Part shown: positions 59,780-64,000 of the stretch, one piece after another | How positions within the stretch are numbered: the first letter of the stretch is position 1 | Layout: every line of letters begins with the position of its first letter | Translations under genes and position numbers: made by a program | The notes under the pieces: generated by a model | What the model was told of the DNA's origin: nothing | Seen by the model: only the letters and a program-made list of their open reading frames with translations | The model's database searches: none | DNA from: Chamaecrista fasciculata | Lineage: Eukaryota > Streptophyta > Magnoliopsida > Fabales > Fabaceae | Direction of reading: 5' to 3' | Assembly (NCBI GenBank): GCA_003254925.1 | Contig: QANZ01008186.1 | Coordinates: 30,166 to 94,165 of the forward strand | DNA: 64,000 bases

Positions 59780-61400
59780 AAGGCAAATTAATGTTTCCAT
59801 GGTATTGGACTTACTTTACTTCTCCAAGGACTGATCAATTTCTTTCCAGTACTAAAAGTGGACTCATAAGCTACAGTAGAGATGAGTATAGCTAATATAT
59901 CTTGTGACATAGATGCTAAAATAGCAAAACTGGTCTGAAATTTTCTTCCAATACTCAAGAATATCAATATCAGCTCGAATGTCCATAGATGCTTAACTCA
60001 AATATAATGCTAATTGTGTTTTTTTTTCGATTGATTAGATCTATGACTCAAATGAATGTCATATTCCTCATTAGAGTCATGCTTTCTTCCACTTGAATCA
60101 ATATTAACGCTTCCACCAGATTGTGCAAAGGAATTATGAACGTCATACTCATCATAGATACTATTTAGAGTGCAAATAACAGGTGCCAATTGACCTACAT
60201 TGTCATAAGTCTTTTCATGAACAAACTCCAAATATCTTAACTTGAGCCTAGGATCTAATATGGTTGCATAGCTTAAGACTAAACTATAATCAGTCCAATA
60301 CTTATCAAATTTCTCTTTCATCTTTCCAATCATACCAAATATGAAACTATTGGAGCTCTTATTTTAGCCAACAAATGAGTATGTATCTTCCAAACCCCTT
60401 TAAAATAAACATTAGATGTGAGATATTTGCTTAAAAAAAACACATGTGACATCAAAGAAAATTTCTAAAAGTTGATGAAGTTTCTAAACTTTCTCCCTTC
60501 ATCTTCAGAAAGGACAATGTTTCTAAAGCTGTTATTACGACAATCCCAATGTTGTAAAACTGATTTAAAAAAAATTGTATGATCAAGCGTAAAAAAGGTC
60601 GAATTCCATCTAACAGGTCAGACTTTTATTTTCATTAAAGTGATAACTCTTCATTGCAATATTATAGAATTTCTTCTTTCTCAACATTGACTTCTTTAAG
60701 TATTTGATGTCATTACAAACTTTAGAAATAACATCATCAGCTAGAGTCAAACCATATTGCACAATCAAATTCAAAATATGACTACAACATCGAACTTTAA
60801 ACAAATCACCACCACATAACATGGATCTATTAATCAAAAGTCGACGCTTGAGATATTAGCCATCACATCATTATAACTTGCATTATCTAATGTGATGCTA
60901 AACACTTTGTCTTCAATCCCCCAATCCTATAAACATAAAGACACCTCATCAGCTATAGAAATATCGTCAAAATGAGGTGTTAAATCTTTAAACCATATAA
61001 TTCTTTTTTGCAATTTTCAACTAATGATAATAATACAAATAAACTCATCTAATATATGTTTTGATCTCAAATTATCCGAAGTCAAACAAACTTTACCCAT
61101 TGCACTACTTAATAGTGATTTAACATTTTCTTTCTTATTCTTAAAACTAGCTAGCACGCCCCTCGTCTCTATATGTCTACTTAAATTCTTGAAGTCGAGA
61201 TTAGTTACTTGTATAAGTTGTCTAAACTTACGTTCTTATACCATCCAAAAAGCATGTTTTCCACACACAAAAAATTGCAAAAGAGCATCACGTGCAACAT
61301 CTTGATTAAACTTGAAACTTTTTAAAACCTTCAATTAGACTATGTTGGTCACTCTCAAGATGAGCAGGATGGTTGGGACACCTGAGTAAGTATCGCCTCG
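59780..61400 (-). pseudogene. hAT-family transposase relic (RICESLEEPER-like)
   Basis: Read right to left. 61020-61400 has a degraded N-terminal part (HPAHLESDQ-like, FFVCGKHAFWMV). 60610-60837 encodes LCGGDLFKVRCCSHILNLIV, the conserved RCxxHILNL region of plant hAT transposases. 60010-60333 encodes MKEKFDKYWTDYS and ILDPRLKLRYLEF, the domain before the dimerisation region. About 59800-59950 carries the C-terminal dimerisation motif in broken frames (SMSQDILAILISTVAYES-like). Stops and frameshifts throughout; terminal repeats were not found. Confidence 0.8.
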
Positions 61401-61894
61401 ATCAAGTGAGAAGTGTCGTCACAACCTGACAGTATTTTACCACAATGCACATGCATGCATTGGACTTTGGGACCATCAACTGTTGTTATTTTCTTCATTT
61501 TATCTCATGCTTTAGAGATTCGTTTTCACTCTTCATTATCTTCTTCAAAGTCATCAAAACTCTCACTTTGACAAGCCATAACAAAGATCTAGTCATAAAA
61601 AAATTGAGAATCTATTACCCGTTTCCCAAACATGATAATTATTCAATTTTGACAGTTTAAAGAGAAGATAAAGGGAAAGAACATATAGAAGAGTAAACAG
61701 AAAGAAAAAAAAACTACAATATAATTATTAAAAAGAATTCTAAAGATGATTCAATATTTGTAAAAGTTAATTCTAGGCTAATATAATAGTAAAATCCATC
61801 ATAGTTCCATTCCATTGGCTAACTCCTTCTCCAAAATAAACAAATATATGGTAATGAACTAATTATAATTTCTAATTTTTCAAACATACGGACG

Positions 61895-61927
<33 letters not shown>

Positions 61928-62798
61928 GACTTATTATTCTACAATGCAACTTGTTTCTAATCCATAATGCAACTTGTATATGAATGATTGTAACAAGTTA
62001 TGTGATTCAATCTCAGTCATTCATATCATCTAATAGCAACAGAGTATGAAGAATGAACACTTTATTTTGAGGATGTGTCATCGTGTTAGACATGTATCCA
62101 TGTTTTGTACCCGTATGACACTCACTCGACACATATTCATAAATTTCAGAATATAAAATTAATTTTTTATAACTTTAACATGACAAATAATATAAAATAA
62201 TGATGTATATGATATATATTATGAATAAATATTATAATTTTTAAAGTTTTCATCAAAATTTATGAATTTTTAATTATTTATATATATAAATATATGTCGT
62301 GTCGTGTCATGTAATTTTAAGAATTTGATGTGTCGATGTGTCCGTATTCGTGTCATGTCCTATATGTGTCAGTGTTCATGTTTCATAAGTATCAGACAAT
62401 GTACAAGTAACTTGTTGAACTGGTAAATTACGTATTTTAAATAAATTTAAATTTTTATCTCAAAAACTAATATAATTATAAAATTGAATAAAATATAAAA
62501 TATTATTTATATATTTAATAATTTTATTAAAAATAAAATAATTACTAAAAAATTTGTCATAAAACAAATATTATTGAAAACATAATTTAAATAATCCCAT
62601 ATTTTAACAAACATACAGAAACAATCAACTATTACCAATTTTCTCTTAATGAAATTTTTTTTTCTTTGTTTGCAAAACTTAAATCAGTTTAGACGGTTTG
62701 AAATTTGGACAAATTGTGTTTAAAAAAAATTGAAATATAAAATTATAAGTAAAATCTAAAAGCTAAAATATAAATATGATAACAAGTTGAATAATTGT
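61401..62798. other. Noncoding AT-rich DNA
   Basis: It has a TA microsatellite (about 61902-61927) and a 'gtgtcgtgtcatgt' phrase block at 62075-62130 and 62290-62400 in roughly inverted orientation, probably an old MITE. No gene is visible. Confidence 0.5.
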
Positions 62799-62894
62799 TG
62801 ATAATATGCCCAATAATTAGGAGGCCCAAATGACAGAGCATGCCCTTGATCCAGTAAGCTACAAACCCACCAGATGCATCACGTAGGCATGAAC
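62799..62894 (+). repeat. Detached tip of a copy B-type gypsy LTR
   Basis: It starts TGATAATATGCCCAATAATT and matches, in reverse orientation, the last 96 or so bases of the 606-bp LTRs (AGGAGGCCCAAATG, GAGCATGCCCTTGATCCAG, CACGTAGGCATGAAC). The match stops abruptly after GGCATGAAC. It is a truncated relic of another insertion. Confidence 0.8.
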
Positions 62895-63242
62895 TAATCC
62901 TAAGTAAATATAACTAACAGACTCAAATGAAATACTAGGTTGGCTTCTATTAAATCCTTTTTAGAAATGGTTTAATTTTGTGGTCCAGATTTAAGCAGTA
63001 TTTAATGAGTGAATGAATGAGGCTATATCCCTCAAATTTTGGACAGAAATATACCTCAGAATTTTTTTTGTTAAAGAGCAAATCACAGGGACCCTATCTA
63101 AAAATGGGCCAAACCACATGACCCTTTTGTGTAATTTACCTTTAATTTTAGCTAGTAGCGGCAAATAAAACCTCTATGAATACAAACATCAAACATACAA
63201 GACCTCATACAATACAAACATCAAAGTATATATATATTATAT
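62895..63242. other. Intergenic spacer
   Basis: AT-rich DNA with a short 'atacaaacatcaaa' duplication near 63180-63225. I see nothing else. Confidence 0.4.
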
Positions 63243-63308
63243 GTAGGCCAAAGTGTGAATTTGGACCCGTAACTTTGCTCCAGTTTCCAAATCAGTCCTA
63301 TAACTTTT
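63243..63308. repeat. Left end of a foldback cut by a copia LTR
   Basis: GGCCAAAGTGTGAATTTGG followed by TAACTTTGCTCCAG matches the left end of the element at 44730. It is interrupted at 63309 by TGTTGGGAATCC. Confidence 0.7.
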
Positions 63309-64000
63309 TGTTGGGAATCCTCGGCGCCTAAGGCAGCGGAAGCGAAAAACAATAATTAAAAAAATTTTAAACGCCTAGGTCCTAGAATTCCCGAACGGAT
63401 CCGCTAGCTGAATTTAAAACTTTTGGTTAGTGGTATACCTCACGAGTTTCAATCGGTTTAGTTGAACGGGGCGTTTCCTAGAAGTCCACGTGACGCGTCC
63501 TTCCTCCGCCGGTAATCCACACGAACAGTTTTGGAGATGCCTAGGTGCTAGCCTCCTTCACTTCTCCAAGTGAATCCGGAACCTTTATCTACGGTGTTCT
63601 TTAATTCAAGAACTCCTCTTGAATTGTCAAGAACTGTATGGCGCCTTGATCAAGAATCCTATTCTTGATCCCACACAACCTTGTCACACAAAACTAAACT
63701 CTTTAGTGTTGTGCGCCACTTTCTCTCTCTAAGAAAACAAGGCTGCGATTTTTCTCTCTCTCCTCACCAAGAGGAAAATCGAATTTTCCCTTGTGGAGAA
63801 CTAGGCTAAGTCGACTTTTCTAATGTGCATGAGGCTCTCACCCTTTTGTGATCTCACTCTCAAGAATCCAATTCTCAAGTTGTTGTGTTGTTTTAAGTCG
63901 ACTTCTAGGCTTCCTTTTTATAGGGTTTGGGGACTTTGATAATTATAATTTAGGAAACCCTAAAATCATATAATTATCAAATCATAAGATTATGATATCT
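63309..64000 (-). mobile_element. 3' end of a copia-type LTR, running off the window
   Basis: On the minus strand it ends GGATTCCCAACA at 63309. 63500-64000 matches the LTR at about 6780-7215 in opposite orientation, including GGCTAGCACCTAGGCATCTC and the 'tataattatcaa' start of the transcribed part. It is either a solo LTR or the 3' LTR of a minus-strand element outside the window. Confidence 0.75.

Noticed and set aside
61024-61305. Plus-strand 93-codon frame at 61024-61305
   Set aside because: It is antisense to the N-terminal part of the hAT relic and has no motif of its own.
1-64000. CRISPR arrays, bacterial operons, rRNA genes
   Set aside because: None is present; direct repeats seen are LTRs, microsatellites or transposon subterminal repeats, and the content is eukaryotic.

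Overview
The window is plant nuclear DNA, most likely from a eudicot. It is AT-rich, it carries one intron-containing host gene of plant type (a CAT1-like cationic amino acid transporter), and nearly everything else is transposable-element sequence of plant lineages: Tat-lineage Ty3/gypsy, Ty1/copia, hAT, CACTA and many foldback/MITE repeats. I cannot name the species from the sequence.

Layout. 1-5235: a degenerate Tat-lineage gypsy element (copy A, minus strand), cut at its gag end by a copia-type LTR (5236 to about 7260). 7261-9148: the 5' end of a minus-strand copia element (LTR, primer-binding-site-like stretch, leader with tandem repeats). 9149-12949: noncoding DNA with foldback repeats and two short gene-like scraps. 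12950-24000: a complete but decayed Tat element (copy B) with two 606-bp LTRs. 24001-31420: unassigned DNA, then a minus-strand copia polyprotein relic split by a MITE nest. 31421-34797: AT-rich DNA. 34898-41507: the CAT1-like gene, four exons, its introns full of related foldback elements. 42590-43969: the 3' end of a CACTA element. 44730-47411: more foldbacks. 47412-58550: a young, complete Tat element (copy C) with two 686-bp LTRs and a perfect 5-bp target duplication. 59780-61400: a hAT transposase relic. 62799-62894: a broken-off gypsy LTR tip. 63309-64000: the end of another copia LTR that runs off the window.

The most interesting biology is in the three Tat elements. All three have a 198-235 bp intron between reverse transcriptase and RNase H. 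Its 5' splice site overlaps an in-frame stop codon, so unspliced RNA would give Gag-protease-RT and spliced RNA would give the full polyprotein with a second RNase H and integrase. Copies B and C also carry a spliced gene on the opposite strand between integrase and the 3' LTR. It has conserved introns, a domain resembling the 'putative gypsy type transposon' family and a coiled-coil C-terminal part. Copy C keeps the whole gag-pol frame open (1857 codons after splicing, all catalytic residues present) although its antisense gene is broken.

The CAT1-like gene appears intact (593 codons). Its expression could be affected by the foldback elements in its introns, one of which ends 19 bp before a splice acceptor.
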